DNA of 64,000 nucleotides from Benincasa hispida (GCF_009727055.1 NC_052350.1:3334227-3398226); one strand, 5' to 3'; shown: positions 23,601 through 35,465, counted from the first letter of the stretch. Notes: generated from the letters alone by a model not told the origin. Program-made: numbers and translations.

Positions 23601-25725
23601 CTTATAGTCACTCTTTTAAACTCTTTAGGAGCTATTTATAGCAATGTGAAGAGGGGTGATTCCAGGGTGTGTGTTCTTTTGTGGGATCACTGGATTGAAA
23701 GGAACGACAGTTTTTTCTCTCATAAAAATTAGGAAAATGAGGAGAGTTGGATAATGAAAAAATTTATGCATCGACATGCTAATTTTGGTCAAGCCTCAGT
23801 TTTAATCATCACCAAATGTAATTAAGTATTGTCTGTTCCATGAACAGTTCTTTTAGGTTCTTGATTCGTTGCTTCTGGTTCTCATCTTACTGAGTTTTTT
23901 GAAAGAGAGAGGAAAAATAAATAAAACAATAAAAAAGATTTGATTGTATGTATGATGAGGATAGCAAGCTGAAGACTGACTTAGCATAGTTGGTATACAT
24001 TTATCAGTAGATAACTTTTCGTTTGTGTCAACATGATTAATGTCCTTGTATTATCGAGAGAGATAGAGATTAATGTGCTTGTATCCATGAACAGGATAGC
24101 TAGTCTGTAGACTGACTAAACAAAGTTCGTCCTTGAATTTACCAGTCAATGGTTTTTTTTTTTTTTGTGTGTGTGTGTGTGTCAATATGAGATTTATGTG
24201 CTTGCTTGTAGCTTTCTTTTTCCCCAATGTTTTCTTATCGATGACAGGAATATGTTCAGAACTTTCTGAGTCTCTGACATGTACTAACGGTGACTATCAT
24301 CCTTTTCAGAGGTCCACCTACGGAGTGTTTTGTTTACCATGCAAGAGCAGTGGAAGCTAGATTACCATGCTTGGTATTTTTCCTACTTGTGATCCTCTTC
24401 AGTCTCTCATCCTCCTTTTCTTTGATTATCCTTTTGCTTCTACACTTCTCCCCTATTGAAATCTATCTTTAGTGTTGTAACTATAAAACAATATTCTATA
24501 CTCTATAGCTCACATACGCTGAAAAGAAGTAGAACCATGTTATCTGCATTGTGTTTTTCACTGATTCAGAACATAGAAAACAGAAGATGAATTTGTGGAA
24601 GAGTATGAATAGAGGAAAAATACAAAAAATTTACTTTGATATTATATCTTCAACGTGAAGTATTTGCATAGCAAGCTACCTTGTAGTGTGTGTATATATA
24701 TATATATTTATATATTTGTATTCTAATCTTCTCTCTCTTTTTCTTTTTCATTTTTTATGGGGAGGTTGTTTTCCTCATGTTTATGTAGAGCTTTGTCTCT
24801 TAAATCGATACCTTATTCTTTGTTCTTTTACCGCTTGATTTTGCTTCATAGTCGAAGCATGTTTCCTATTTATGTCAACATGCTATCAACATTTTTCTCT
24901 ATTGAACCGACTTTTTTTTTTTATTAACATCACGTAGCTTCTTCCTACATTTAATCTTCTTCTGTCCAAATTATTTTTATTTGTTTATCCAAGAAAACTA
25001 GTGACGCTAGTGAATGCTGCCACTTCAAATTTGGGGATCTAACTTAGTGGTGTTCTTCTATTGACAGGACCAAGGAGTAGGAAGAAGTGTTATGTGCGTT
25101 GAGCTGGTTGCTAATCGCTTCTTGCGTAAGGTATCATATTCATCTCCGTGGTTGCCTATGCTAAAGACCATATTGTACTGAACGTAAAATTTTTCTATTT
25201 AGATTTAGATAATCCTTTCTTCAACTGCTTAAACTCGAGAGTTAACATCTTAATCGTCAGCAAGAGAAGTTCCCCTTCGTTTTAGCAATGTGAAACAACC
25301 ATTAGGGACATGTTCAAATGAAAAAATGAAACTAATTATTATGTCTTCTGTTGAATCCTTGTTTCTTTAGCAGTTCAACCAATTATAATGGAATCTAATG
25401 TTTGACACCTAAATGTTATATAGTCAAAGTCGTAAGATTAGTCGAGGTGCACGTAGACTGGCCCAAACACTCACAAATATTAACAAAATAACAATAATAA
25501 ATTAATAATGAAATCTAATGATGACCCTTGCAGATGGTACGGGTGCTTGTTGCGACAGCAATTAGAGAGGCAGCGGCGGGTGCTGGAGAGGATGCGTTAC
25601 TAGAGCTGATGGATGCCACATGTCGACGTGCCACTGCACCACCTGCGCCTCCTGATGGCCTCAGTCTTGTTGATGTAGGGTATACAGAATTTGATTCACA
25701 AAATTGCTTCATTTTAAATGACTAA
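20671..25725 (+). CDS. TruA-type tRNA pseudouridine synthase, nine exons
   Basis: Isomerises uridine to pseudouridine in tRNA. Exons read by splice sites and frame: 20671-20816, 20963-21068, 21789-21970, 22295-22440, 22800-22891, 23021-23367, 24310-24373, 25068-25130, 25534-25725 (445 codons plus stop). The TruA fold shows as FKIVLSYHGNSFDGWQKQPG (about residues 119-138) and the catalytic loop VVAGRTDKGVTAL with Asp about 181. Then come TWRTDVQPQDIEDSIN and VSRIFHPNFSAKWRRYLYIF, and C-terminal blocks YKMFARDTK, CFVYHARAVEARLP and VELVANRFLRKMVRVLVATA, all typical. A second in-frame ATG at 20737 (MENRAQQKDY) is an equally likely start. The exon 2/3 junction is either a GC-AG intron or a GT-AG pair shifted by 4 nt (21072/21793); both keep frame. 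Several plant TruA paralogues exist, in cytosol, nucleus or organelle; I cannot say which this is. Confidence 0.88.
24153..24183 (+). repeat. poly(T) and (GT)n microsatellite in intron 6
   Basis: A run of about 15 T residues is followed by about seven GT units, within intron 6 of the pseudouridine synthase gene. Confidence 0.8.
25404..25492 (+). mobile_element. 3' fragment of a tRNA-derived SINE in intron 8
   Basis: GACACCTAAATGTT followed by AGATTAGTCGAGGTGCACGT and CTGGCCCAAACACTCAC is collinear with the right half of the SINE at 29484-29690. The tRNA-like head is missing. It lies 40 bp before exon 9. Confidence 0.7.
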
Positions 25726-27093
25726 TTTTGCCCTTCTTTTCGATCAAAGTTGCCGAGATTATAGCCGCTTGGTCTATTACGTATTACCCACTCTTTCATT
25801 GGTGGTGTTATTAATTATTACCATATTCACTTAGTGATTGAATTGTGTTAAGAGAAATGTCTGCTTAGGGTTTGAAAGTTGGTATGCATTTTATCACACA
25901 TCACTTTAGGGTGTTTGTATTTGTGTTGGAGATTGAGTTTTGTTTGCATCAACTCTTCAAAATGGTTGAACCGAAGAGTCAAACCTCATATGTAGATCGG
26001 TAGGACAACTCCAGAGGGAATGAACAAAGTTTAATTACAGCCTTTTATTTTTTTAAATGGCCTCATTTATCACTTTTTGTCGGGTAGCTTTGAAAGAATT
26101 AATTCACCATCTAATTAAGCGACATGGGTTTGGATCAAACTGTTATATATATATATATATGATTTTGAGCATTTTAAATATATTTTTGGAGAAATATCTT
26201 TTTGTTCTCTAGGTTTTAAGTCTAGTTTTCATTTGGTTCCTAAGTTTTAAAATGTTATATTTTTACCTTTGAATTTTAAATTTTGTTTTCCTTTGGTCTT
26301 GAGGTGTGTATATAAATACCACTAAGATTTGTAGTTTGTTTAAAAAATATTTATAATCTTTCAAAAGTTGCAATATTACTCGCAACCTTTCATAAATGTT
26401 TCAAAAGTATCTTTAGAATAAAATTTGTAATAGTCCAACATTCTTACATATTTTTACTCAAATAGTTTCTTAGAGTAATAGTAACTTTTGGAGGAACTTA
26501 ATCAACACATGCATTCCACATGGTATTTCCAATTATTCTTCATCTTAAATGATATTTTTCGTTTCATTGTATTATATGATTTTCCCTTAGGTTTTTAATC
26601 TAAAATTTATTTCCATCTATTTGATTGAAGAAAGTACACTTTCCGTCTTATTTACCTCGCATCCATTCCCAATTGGAAAGCACGATTGAATTTGTTTAGG
26701 AAAGTTGTTTGAATGGTACAACTCTATGCCTTCACTGCAACTTTTATCTACTGCATGTTTGCTTATTTCACTGCTTATCTAGAATTAAATTGTTACTTCT
26801 TTAAAAAATAGTACTCAAGAATTTTAGACATTTCCACCCAGGAGAGAATTTACCAATCATGTATCGAACTTCCTAAGCGTTGTTGAGTCAAAGCAAACAC
26901 ATTAATTTTTCCCGTTCTACATTCAAAACCTATACACTATTCATCGAAAAGCCCTTATCTTCATCTTCAACCTCTCACCCTTCAGCTAGAAATTAGCAAG
27001 CACTTTTATGTAATCATCTCATGGAGGTTGTCTGTCTGTCTCTGCTGTTACTTTTTATAAAGCTTTTGTTTGTTTGTTAACTCAAGCCTTAGC
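25726..27093. other. intergenic, 3' ends of two convergent genes
   Basis: No coding block. An (AT)n run lies at about 26143-26160. About 26180-26310 resembles the left arm of the foldback repeat at 31063-31622 (phrases like CATTTGGTTCCTAAGTTTTA). The two flanking genes converge here, so their 3' UTRs probably occupy the edges. Confidence 0.5.
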
Positions 27094-30000
27094 TCACATG
27101 GCGAAATTGAGTTCATCAGATAATCCTCTTGAAGATCTAATATCAGCTTCACTGGCATATGAAGAATAGAAATCTTCATCCCCATCCTTTTCTTTTACTT
27201 CATCAATCTTCTCCACGACTTCTCGTAAATCCAACCGCTTCTCGAAGTCGCTTTCGCAACATGCCATTGCAATCCTGAGAAGCTTCATCATTTCACCTTC
27301 ACTGCTCTTGGTTTGCCCCATTTCCTTATCAAATACTTGTGTATTCCATTCTTTTTCAGGAATGGTTTTGACCCAACTTGCCAAATCTTCTTCATCCCCA
27401 CTCTTGTTCTGATGCAGAAAGTTGGCTGGGAATTTCCCTGTTAGAATCTCTAGGATCAACAGCCCAAAGCTCCACACGTCTGTCTTCTTTGTGATCCGAC
27501 CTTGTTGCGTGTACTCTGGGGATTTGTACGCCACCATTAGCTCATGAGCGTGCTCTTGGTTCACGACCGGGATCAGGCCATAGTCCGAAAGAAGGGGCTC
27601 GTGATTCGCCTTCAGAAGCACGTTTGAGGACTTGAGATGGCCATGTGGAGTTATCAGACTTGGAAGCTCACTGTACAGATACCGAAGACCCTTACCAATG
27701 CCCTTGATGATCTTCAATCTTGCAGGCCAATCCAGGGCTGGTTGACCCACGGCTTGATGTCCTAAAAGGAATGGACAACAGAATCCAATTTAGCCAACCA
27801 AATTTTGAAGCATTCTAAGAACAGACTATCACTAAACTCAAATGTTTAGGTCCGTTTGGTAATTTTTTTTAAAAAAAAAAAAAAAAAATTAGCCTATTTT
27901 CTCTCATTTTCTTATAATAGTTTGCATCTAATAGTTGAATTCTTAATCAAAATTTCAAAAATAAAAACTACCTTTTAAAATTATTTTTTTTAGTTTTCAA
28001 ATTGTTGCTTTGGTTTTTAAAAACATGGCTAAAAAGTAAATAACAAAACAAGAAATTTAAAGGTGAAAATAGTGTTTATAGAATTAATTTTAAAAAACTA
28101 AAAACCAAACAATTACCGAACGAAATCTCAGTAAATCAATAGATTACTCTATATTTAACACTCTACCTCATGCATGAACTTCCTTGAAGTTCAAACATAG
28201 AACCTACTATTCTAACATCATGCTAAATTCACGCTCAATCTACAAGTTTAAGTCGATAAGTCTAGAAGAGCTCTCGATAAAACGCCCTACAAGTTTAAGT
28301 TGGTAACTTATCGTATGTCAATCTTTTGTGCACATTCTTAACATATTCTTCACTTAGGTTCGACTAGAACTTAGTTATGAGAAATTATATTAAACTCAAA
28401 AGTGTAAGTTGATAGATTGTGATATATTTAATCTTTTTAGCCGATAAATGTGTTGAATTGAAGTTATAAAGAAAGTTGAATGTACCATGAAGTTGAACTG
28501 CCAAGCTGCCTTTCTCAACATAGTCTGTTATGAGAAGCTTTTCTTCCTTTTTATAATAGTAGGCCACAAGAGGTAGCAAATTTGGGTGTTTCAGTCTTCC
28601 AATTCTCCTCATATGTTCTTGGAATTCCTCTCTATCCACATTGTTCATTTGCTTAAACCTCTTAACCACCATGACAGGTCCATTGGTCAAGGCTGCTTTG
28701 TAAGAAGAACCAAAGCACCCACTTCCTAGGATTTCTGCTGAGGCTTTAAGCAAATCTGATAAATCAAACTTCTCTGAGTCCTCTCTTACAAATGACAATT
28801 TAGCACTATCAGCTGACCGTTTCCCTGACCCGCTTCCATGGCTAGAGCCACGGTCCGGTGACCTCGACCCGACTCCCGGATCTAGTTCACTACCACATGG
28901 AGATTTTCCGTGGGCTGGATCCTCTTGGTTAGATGATGATTGGTTCCGACGGCTAAGGATGACTATTCCTGCACCGATGGCAAGCAGAGCCGCTGTCACA
29001 GCTATTGAAACCATGATAATGCTCCCAATTGATGGCATCTTTGAGGTGTTGCATGGTTTATTAAGTGGCGCTCCACATAAACCTTCAATGCCTGCATATA
29101 GGAGAAACAGCTTGTTAGAACTAAAATGGACAGAAGTTCCACAATTAAACTAAATCACCGATTAATCCAAAAGTTTAAGCTCATAGATAAAAGTACTCTT
29201 CTTATTTGTGGGCTTGAAATATATGTAGAAGACATAACAAGTAAAAATCAATATTAAACAGGGAGAAAATAATATTGTAGGGGTTTGAGCATGACCTCTT
29301 AGACCACCTATTCTGATATCATGTTAAATCACCGATTGACCCAAAAGCTTAAACTCATGGGTGAATATAGATTTAATATTAATTAATCTAACACCTTCCA
29401 ATTTTCTTGACTAGTCCTATCAAAAGGAAAATCTTGGATTTGAACCTTACTTGATTCTAAAATTACAGGAGTGAGTATCTATCATAGGTTGACCTAGTGG
29501 TAAATAAAGAGTGTGACTTTATTAAAAGACCTAAAAGGTCATGGGTTCAACCTATGGTAGGCACCATCGAGTATCTAATATCCTATGAGTTTTTTGACAC
29601 CTAAATGTTGTAGAGTCAGATAGGTTATCCCGTGAGATTAGTTGAGGTGCACGTAAGTTAACCTAGACATTTACGGATATAAAAGTATATAGATATATAC
29701 TACATGGAGGTGTGATGAGATGAAGAGTTTGATCATATCATATGCGATTGAAAAGTGATTTAAATGAATTCTAATAAAAAAAAAAAAGTTGGATAAATGA
29801 TGCATGATGGCGAAGGAAGATGAAAAATGAAGAAGAAAGTGACCTGAAAAGGAGGATGGATCCATGTGGGAGAAGGAATGTGGGATTGGGCCATGAAGTT
29901 GATCATTATTAGAGACATTAAAGGACTTGAATGTCTTTTGTTGGAAATTAGGAATTTGGCCAGAAAACTTATTTCCTTCAAGCCTCAACTCCAACAAACG

Positions 30001-30516
30001 AGGCAACTCAACCAAAGACCAAGGAATTTGACCTTCCAACTCATTCTGAGCCAAATGCACTTTCTTCAAAGACAACATACTTGAAAATGAATCACCGGGA
30101 ACGTTCCCTGAGAAATGATTGCTTGACAAATACAAAGATTTCAATGACCCAAGTCTCTTTACATCAGGCAAAGACCCTTCAAATTCATTGTTCATAAGAC
30201 TAATTGTCCTTAATTGAGGCACCCCTTCAAGGGACTCGATATCAATATGCCCCTTGAGCCCCATATTCTCAAGCTTCAATCCCCAAACATTTCCCTTCTC
30301 GCAAAGAATACCGACCCAATTCGCCTTATTGCCCGAGCAAGGGGAAGACCCCGTAACCCAATTCCCCAACGAATTATTGTTAGTGTCAAGAGAGCTCTTG
30401 AACTTGAGAAGCGCTTCTGCATCTGTAGAAGCGCTCCAAGAAACAACGAGCTCCAATGAGATGACAATGAGAATGAGAGCGGTGGCGGTGCTGGGTGGCG
30501 TAGATAGGCATGCCAT
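27094..30516 (-). CDS. pollen receptor-like LRR kinase (PRK family), probable pseudokinase
   Basis: Three exons on the minus strand, 30516-29844, 29091-28486 and 27761-27094 (648 aa), have GT-AG borders that keep frame. A signal peptide (residues 1-28) leads an LRR N-terminal cap (DAEALLKFKSSL...PCSG) and about five leucine-rich repeats (LKGHIDIESL, LRTISLMNNEFEGSLPD, LKSLYLSSNHFSGNVPG and so on). Next are a juxtamembrane CGAPLNKPC pair, a membrane segment (about 246-270), a Ser/Gly-rich linker and a kinase domain (about 340-610). The Gly loop is GSGCFGSSYK and the VVK lysine is about residue 368, but the HRD motif is HGH (466-468) and DFG is DYG (486-488). These features and the short ectodomain fit the pollen PRK clade, which senses peptide cues and signals through ROP-GEFs in pollen tubes. 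Pollen expression is inferred from family. Confidence 0.9.
27848..28130 (-). repeat. MITE in PRK intron 2
   Basis: It begins TCCGTTTGGTAATTTTT and ends AAAAACCAAACAATTACCGAACG, i.e. inverted ends. The interior (TTGAATTCTTAATCAAAATTT, AAAACTACCTTTTAAAA) is the reverse complement of the MITE copies at 32110-32690 and 33352-33642. Confidence 0.65.
29484..29690 (+). mobile_element. tRNA-derived SINE in PRK intron 1
   Basis: It has a pol III A box TGACCTAGTGG (29490-29500) and B box GGGTTCAACCT (29543-29553) 43 bp apart, then a non-tRNA body (GAGTTTTTTGACACCTAAAT, GTGAGATTAGTTGAGGTGCA) ending near GATATAAAAG. It is inserted antisense to the kinase gene. A truncated sister copy lies at 25404-25492. 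I recall this repeat as common in cucurbits. Confidence 0.75.
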
Positions 30517-31062
30517 GAGTCTAAATTCGGAAAGTTAAAGGTAACGCACGCAGCGGCGGGGTGGGGGCGGCAGGCGGCGGCGTGCTCGCCCGGGGGGCTA
30601 TTTAGACGGTGGTTTTGCAATTATGTGTTGGTGAAATGGGGCTGAAGAAGAAGGGGTGAAGGAGGGAATGGAATATTATTGATGGCATTGAAGAAAAGAG
30701 GAAGAGAGAGAGAGAGGAGAGGAAAAGAATTGAGAAACGAATGTACGGAGGGAGGAACAAAAGGCCTAAGAATAGGGAAAATATTTTACAAAATTATGGC
30801 TTCTTCTTCTTCTTCAGTTGTTGACCAAGTCTTTTTAATTTCCTGTTTTTTGCCTTTTAACATTTCTTTGAGAACTATACGCCAAACCTTTGAATGGGAC
30901 AGATGAGCTTTTTTTTCTTTTTCTTTTTGTGTTCCTCTTTGGTGTTTTCTTCTCCTTTGGTTATATTGAATCATGACATGCAATTTACAACTTTTAAAAA
31001 AAAAAACAGTCGTTTTGTTTCCTTCACAGCAATTTTTTTAAAAAAATTTTTTATATATAAAA
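30517..31062. other. 5' flank of the PRK gene
   Basis: The first 80 bp upstream of the ATG (30540-30600) are strikingly GC-rich on an AT-rich background. Then come a GA-rich stretch (30660-30740) and T-runs. It probably holds the 5' UTR and promoter; no firm element was identified. Confidence 0.4.
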
Positions 31063-31622
31063 AATATATTTTTTTAGTCCTTAAGTTTCTGATTTCTATT
31101 TAGTTTCTAGATTTTAAAATGTTACACATTTAGTCATTGAATTTAGTTTCTATTTAGTTACTAAATTTCAAAATGTTACATTTTACTCTTAACATTTGAG
31201 TTTTCTTCTATCTGGTCCTATATTTCTAGAATTATATTTTTAATTTTGATTTTTTTTTCTAAATACTCATTTTTCGTCTTTAGAGTTTTAATAAAAATCG
31301 TTAAAATAATTAATTAATTAAGTTTCACTAGTTTTATCACTTCAAAAATTGAATTTAAAGTTAACTTTCTTTATTAATTAATATAAACTGGCGTCAAGTC
31401 AATGATTGAAAGTGAGTATTTAAAGAAAAATTGAGGTTAAAAATATAAAACTCAGAGACCAAATAGAAATAAAACTCAAGTCTTAAAGGTAAAATTGTAA
31501 TATTTTGAAATTTAGGAACCAAATTGAAACAAAACTCATAATTTACGGTTAAATGTGTAATATTTTAAAACTTAAGAACTAAATAAAAACTAGAGTTAAA
31601 ACTTAGGGACAAAAAATATATT
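31063..31622. repeat. 560-bp foldback (long inverted repeat) element
   Basis: The left arm starts AATATATTTTTTTAGTCCTTAAGTTT. The right arm, read on the opposite strand, starts AATATATTTTTTGTCCCTAAG and goes on through TTTATTTAGTTCTTAAGTTTTAAAAT. Arms of about 200 bp are themselves internally repeated (CTAAATTTCAAAATGTTACA units). Confidence 0.6.
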
Positions 31623-32109
31623 ATTTCTTTATTTATTATTTCTGAGGTATGCATAAGTTAAATAACAAATTAAATATATTTTCCAATAAGTCTCACAATT
31701 TTAAAACTACCTAATAGGACCTCGTATCTTATTACATTGCATCGCTCTCAACTAAAAAATAGCCTTTTGTTTTCTTCACAGCAAAATCTTTTGTTTTTTT
31801 TTCTCCCTATTTATTTATTTATTATTTCCAACACATGTATAGATTAAATGACAGATTTAGTCCATGTAATAAATTTAGTTTTTAAGTAAAACTCACAATT
31901 TTAAAATTATCTAATAGGACCTTAATTTTAAAGTGTGTCTAATAAGTTTGACAATTTTCAATTGTATTTAATAGGTTTCTAACCTTTTTAATATTCTAAA
32001 AAAATTAATGAATCTATCATACATAAGATTAAGGTAAATAACATATTTTTTACCTAAAACTTTCCCAAAAGTAACAATTTAGTCTTTTAAATTAGGTTTG
32101 TAACAATTT

Positions 32110-32690
32110 AGGCATTATTTAGTAACCATTTGGTTTTTTGTTTTTGTTTTTTAAAATCAAACCTATAAATATTACTTTTACCTCCAAGTTCCTTCATTTG
32201 TTATCTACATTTTACCAATAATTTTAAAAATTAAGTCAAATTTTGAAAAATAGAAAAAGTAGTTTTTAAGAATTTTTCAAAACTTGGCTAAAAATTCGAG
32301 CATTATACTTAAGAAATATGCAAATCATTATAAGAAATTGGGAGAAAATAAGCTTACTTTTCAAAAACTAAAAATAAAAAATGAAGGCCGTGTTGGAAAC
32401 TATTTTGTTTTTTAAAATTAAGTCTTTGGACATTACTTTCACTTCCAAATTTCTTTCTTTGTTGTCTACTTTTCACCAATGGTTTAAAAAACCAAGCCAA
32501 AATCTGAGAACTAAAAAAAGTAGCTTTTAAAAACTTTATTTTTTTAATTTGGTTAAGAATTCAACCATTGTATTTAAGAAAAATTCAAATCATTGTAAAA
32601 AAAAATGTGAATGAAATGGCTTAATTTTCGAAAACAAAAACAAAAAACCAAATTGTTACCAAACGAGACCGAAATAATTACCAAACGGGA
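32110..32690. repeat. two MITE copies in tandem
   Basis: The first copy begins TTAGTAACCATTTGG (about 32118) and runs to about 32390. The second, with a very similar body, runs to ACCAAATTGTTACCAAACG (about 32645-32665). Each body carries AAACCAAGCCAAAATCTGAG-like and AAGAATTCAACCATTGTAT-like blocks. The terminal motif TTTGGTAAC is shared with the copies at 27848 and 33352. Confidence 0.6.
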
Positions 32691-33351
32691 CCTTAATTGT
32701 TGTACTTTTAAATTTGTAACAATTTAATACCTATCGTAATTTTTTTCTTCAAATTAAATGTTGATTTCTTTCTTTCTAAAAAAATGTTGATTCTTTTTTT
32801 TTTAATTATTAGTTGATGATTTAGACTTTTTAGCTCATGAAAATTAGATTCTTGATTAGTTTATTGATCTACAAGAAAAAAAAAAGATTTCATTAAATAT
32901 TATACTAATTTTCACGCAAGAAATTAAATCATAAAAAAAGTTTAGGAGCTTCACACGAAATTTTTGTAAATGAAATGTAATGAAGGTTGTAAATTGATAT
33001 ACTTACAAAAGATTAGGACTTAAATTGATATAATTATTAGTTTATAGTTTAAATTGATATAACCTTAAAATTTAGAGATATAAAGTGACAATTTTCTTAA
33101 AACTTTTTTAGTATAAAAATTAAAGGATAGGGATCAACTCTCCGATCACAAGAAAGAAAGTGATATCCATTAAAGATTACTTTAACAAGTAATTATGAAT
33201 CTAGTATTATATATAAAAAAATTGTTTTAAAGTCATGAGTTTCATCGACCCCTTTTAGCTATAATTAGTAATTTCAGAAGAACACTATTTATCCCAAACT
33301 ATCTATTGTTTTTCAGGAATATTTAAAAGTTGTTTCTTAACAAATCGCTCA

Positions 33352-33642
33352 ACTCCGGTTTGATAACGATTTTTAAAAATTTTTTTTTTTGAAAATTAAG
33401 TCTTTTCACTTCCAAAATTCTTCATTTATTATCTTATCGATATTTAAAAACCAAGCCAAATTTTAAAAATTAAAAAAATTAACTTTTAAAATTTTGTTTT
33501 TGTTTTTTGAATTTGGCTAAGAATTCAACAATTGTATTTAAGAAAAATACAAATTATTATTAAAAAAATAGAGAGAAAATAGACTTAATTTTCAAAAACA
33601 AAAGACAAAAAACGAAATGGTCATCAAACGTGGGATTGATAA
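33352..33642. repeat. MITE copy (same family)
   Basis: It begins TCCGGTTTGATAACGATTTT and ends AACGAAATGGTCATCAAACG, with the same interior blocks as the pair at 32110-32690. It is missing from the duplicate spacer at 38800. Confidence 0.6.
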
Positions 33643-33725
33643 TCAAATAATAGTTATGTTATGCCTTTTTATAACCTTTCATTTGCTAGAAAATCTTAGT
33701 ATATTATATATCATAGTACAATAGT

Positions 33726-34679
33726 AATGATGCTTAAGTTGTAGGGGGGAAAAAATTACTTGAAAGGTAATTCATCAATGCTAATTTAAAAAATGAGCCT
33801 CAATTGATTACGTTTGTTGTTGTTTACTTGCTTTTCGTAATCGTAATGAGATGTTAGACCCACCTTGAAATTTATAGTCAAATAATATAACCTAATTGAG
33901 TAAATAAGCGGTTGTTTTGGGATTTGAATTGAGTTATAACATTTATTCATATGTTTGTGGAGTTCATATGTAAACGTTTAGAGTAAGAGTTATTTTGTCT
34001 GATTTCATATGTTTATGTTTGGTTGCAAAGTTGAGTTCATATGTCTAGAATATCTAATGCAGATTTTTTTTTAATTCTAAATAATATGTTTTTATGATTA
34101 TTATTTTTCTTTTGAAACTTGTTTATTCACTAATTGTTTGAATAAAATATGAGTTGCAATTTTTTCTTTATTTTGTAAAGTCTTTTTTCAAGAATCATCG
34201 GAGAACAAATATCTCGTTTTGACTAATTCTTGCCAGAAAATGTTATAGGAATTTTTTTTTTTCATTTTATGATTTTTTTGTTATTTGTTACATTCTTTTC
34301 CAAATATTCTTAACACTTATTTGATATGTGAATTCAATTAAATAAAGAAATATTTTATAATTTTATGCGTATAAATATTGCACTTAACGTAGACAAAATA
34401 CTATTATTTATATAATCAACAACTCTACAACATACTTTAACAGTCATAGAACGTATAAGTTGAACATGCACAAAAAAGTAGTATTGTCTTTAAGTTTCCT
34501 TTTCACGTTCACAAGTAATAGGTATGTGTGTGTGTATATATAACAATGAGTCAATTTCATCCATACAAAAAATATTATTTACTAAAATAGTTAAGTCGGT
34601 CAATCCTACCAAATAGACATAAATAATACCTCTTCCTAGATTGCGGTAGAATTGTTAAGAAGCAATCGATCTTATAATA
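33726..34679. other. AT-rich spacer, no gene seen
   Basis: No supported coding frame. A short GT/TA run lies at 34525-34542. No other structure was recognised. Confidence 0.45.
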
Positions 34680-35080
34680 GTGAAGGTGGTGATCAAAGTT
34701 GATTATCAAAGATGATTTTGTCAGATTTTGTAGTTGAAATGGTTGCCGAAGCTCTAAGTTGGTTGCTTGAAGGTAGTCACCGAAGTTTGTCGTCGAAGGT
34801 GGTTATTGGAGCCCGAAGTTTATCATCAAAGTTGGTCACTCAAAGGTGGTCGCCAAAGTTGATAATTGAATGTGATTCTTGCTAGAGTTTGTAGTCGGAA
34901 GTGGTTGTTAGAGTCCATAGTTGATCACACGAAGGTAGTTGTAGGGTTTGATCATCGAGTTTGTTGTTGGAGGTGGTTGTCGGAGCCTAGAATTGATCGT
35001 GCAAAGGTGATCGTCGTGTTGTCATTAGAGATGGTTATCGAGGCCCGAAGTTGGTTCTCAGAGTATGACAGTCACTAATA
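34680..35080 (+). repeat. degenerate tandem repeat (minisatellite-like)
   Basis: Units based on GTGGTCGNCGGAGCCCGAAGTTG / GATCACNCGAAGGTGGTTGT recur about a dozen times with heavy divergence (for example GGTGGTTATTGGAGCCCGAA, GGTGGTTGTCGGAGCCTAGA, GATGGTTATCGAGGCCCGAA). It is richer in GC than its surroundings. It reads open in places but shows no protein pattern. Confidence 0.6.
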
Positions 35081-35402
35081 GTGGCTGATGAATGGAGTAA
35101 TTGAAAACATTAGAAGAAAGGAGAGTTAAGGCGAGTTGATAAAATATATCAACTCAATTCCTAAGGTATATATTTTTATAAAACCTTTTAAAAATTACAA
35201 TAATAATAAAAAAAAAATCTAAAAGAGTATGGAGTACTATTAATGATATGTGTTCTAAAGTACTTAAAATCATTTTCATTATTTTTAAAATTATTCAAAT
35301 TTTTTTAATTATTTAATATAAAATTAAACATTAAATTGATTTTAAATGATTAAATTTATATTTTAGAATGATTGTTGCCAATAATATTCTCACATATCTG
35401 AA

Positions 35403-35465
35403 GGTGGCTCTATAAGTGGTGCACCCTATCACCAACTATCTTCACTACTTGAGTGGAATATGTAG
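35403..35465 (+). pseudogene. decarboxylase array copy 0: 3' end only
   Basis: The frame ends SISGAPYHQLSSLLEWNM with stop at 35463-35465, aligning with the C-terminus of the intact gene (ASISGASDPKLSSLLVCNL at 47891). The match extends into the 3' flank (TTTTCATCTTTTCACCTTGA at about 35500-35519, compare 43155-43175). Everything upstream of about 35395 is lost. It shows that the array once had at least four members. Confidence 0.7.

Larger units (their letters stand above)
31740..33725 (+). repeat. degenerate duplicated spacer, copy A
   Basis: It is collinear with 37340-38890 over its length. Matching landmarks include GCCTTTTGTTTTCTTCACAG, TTTATTTATTTATTATTTCC, AGTCATGAGTTTCATC, CAGTATTTATCCCAAACT-type text and GCTAGAAAATCTTAGTATAT. 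Copy A is longer because it holds MITEs at 32110-32690 and 33352-33642 that copy B lacks. No coding content. Confidence 0.65.

Noticed and set aside
29760..30538. Several frames on both strands over the LRR exon
   Set aside because: All are shadows of exon 1 of the receptor-like kinase, which has signal peptide, LRRs and correct splice site.
34866..35078. Open frame of 70 codons inside the tandem repeat
   Set aside because: It is produced by the repeat itself; residues follow the repeat period and no domain is recognisable.
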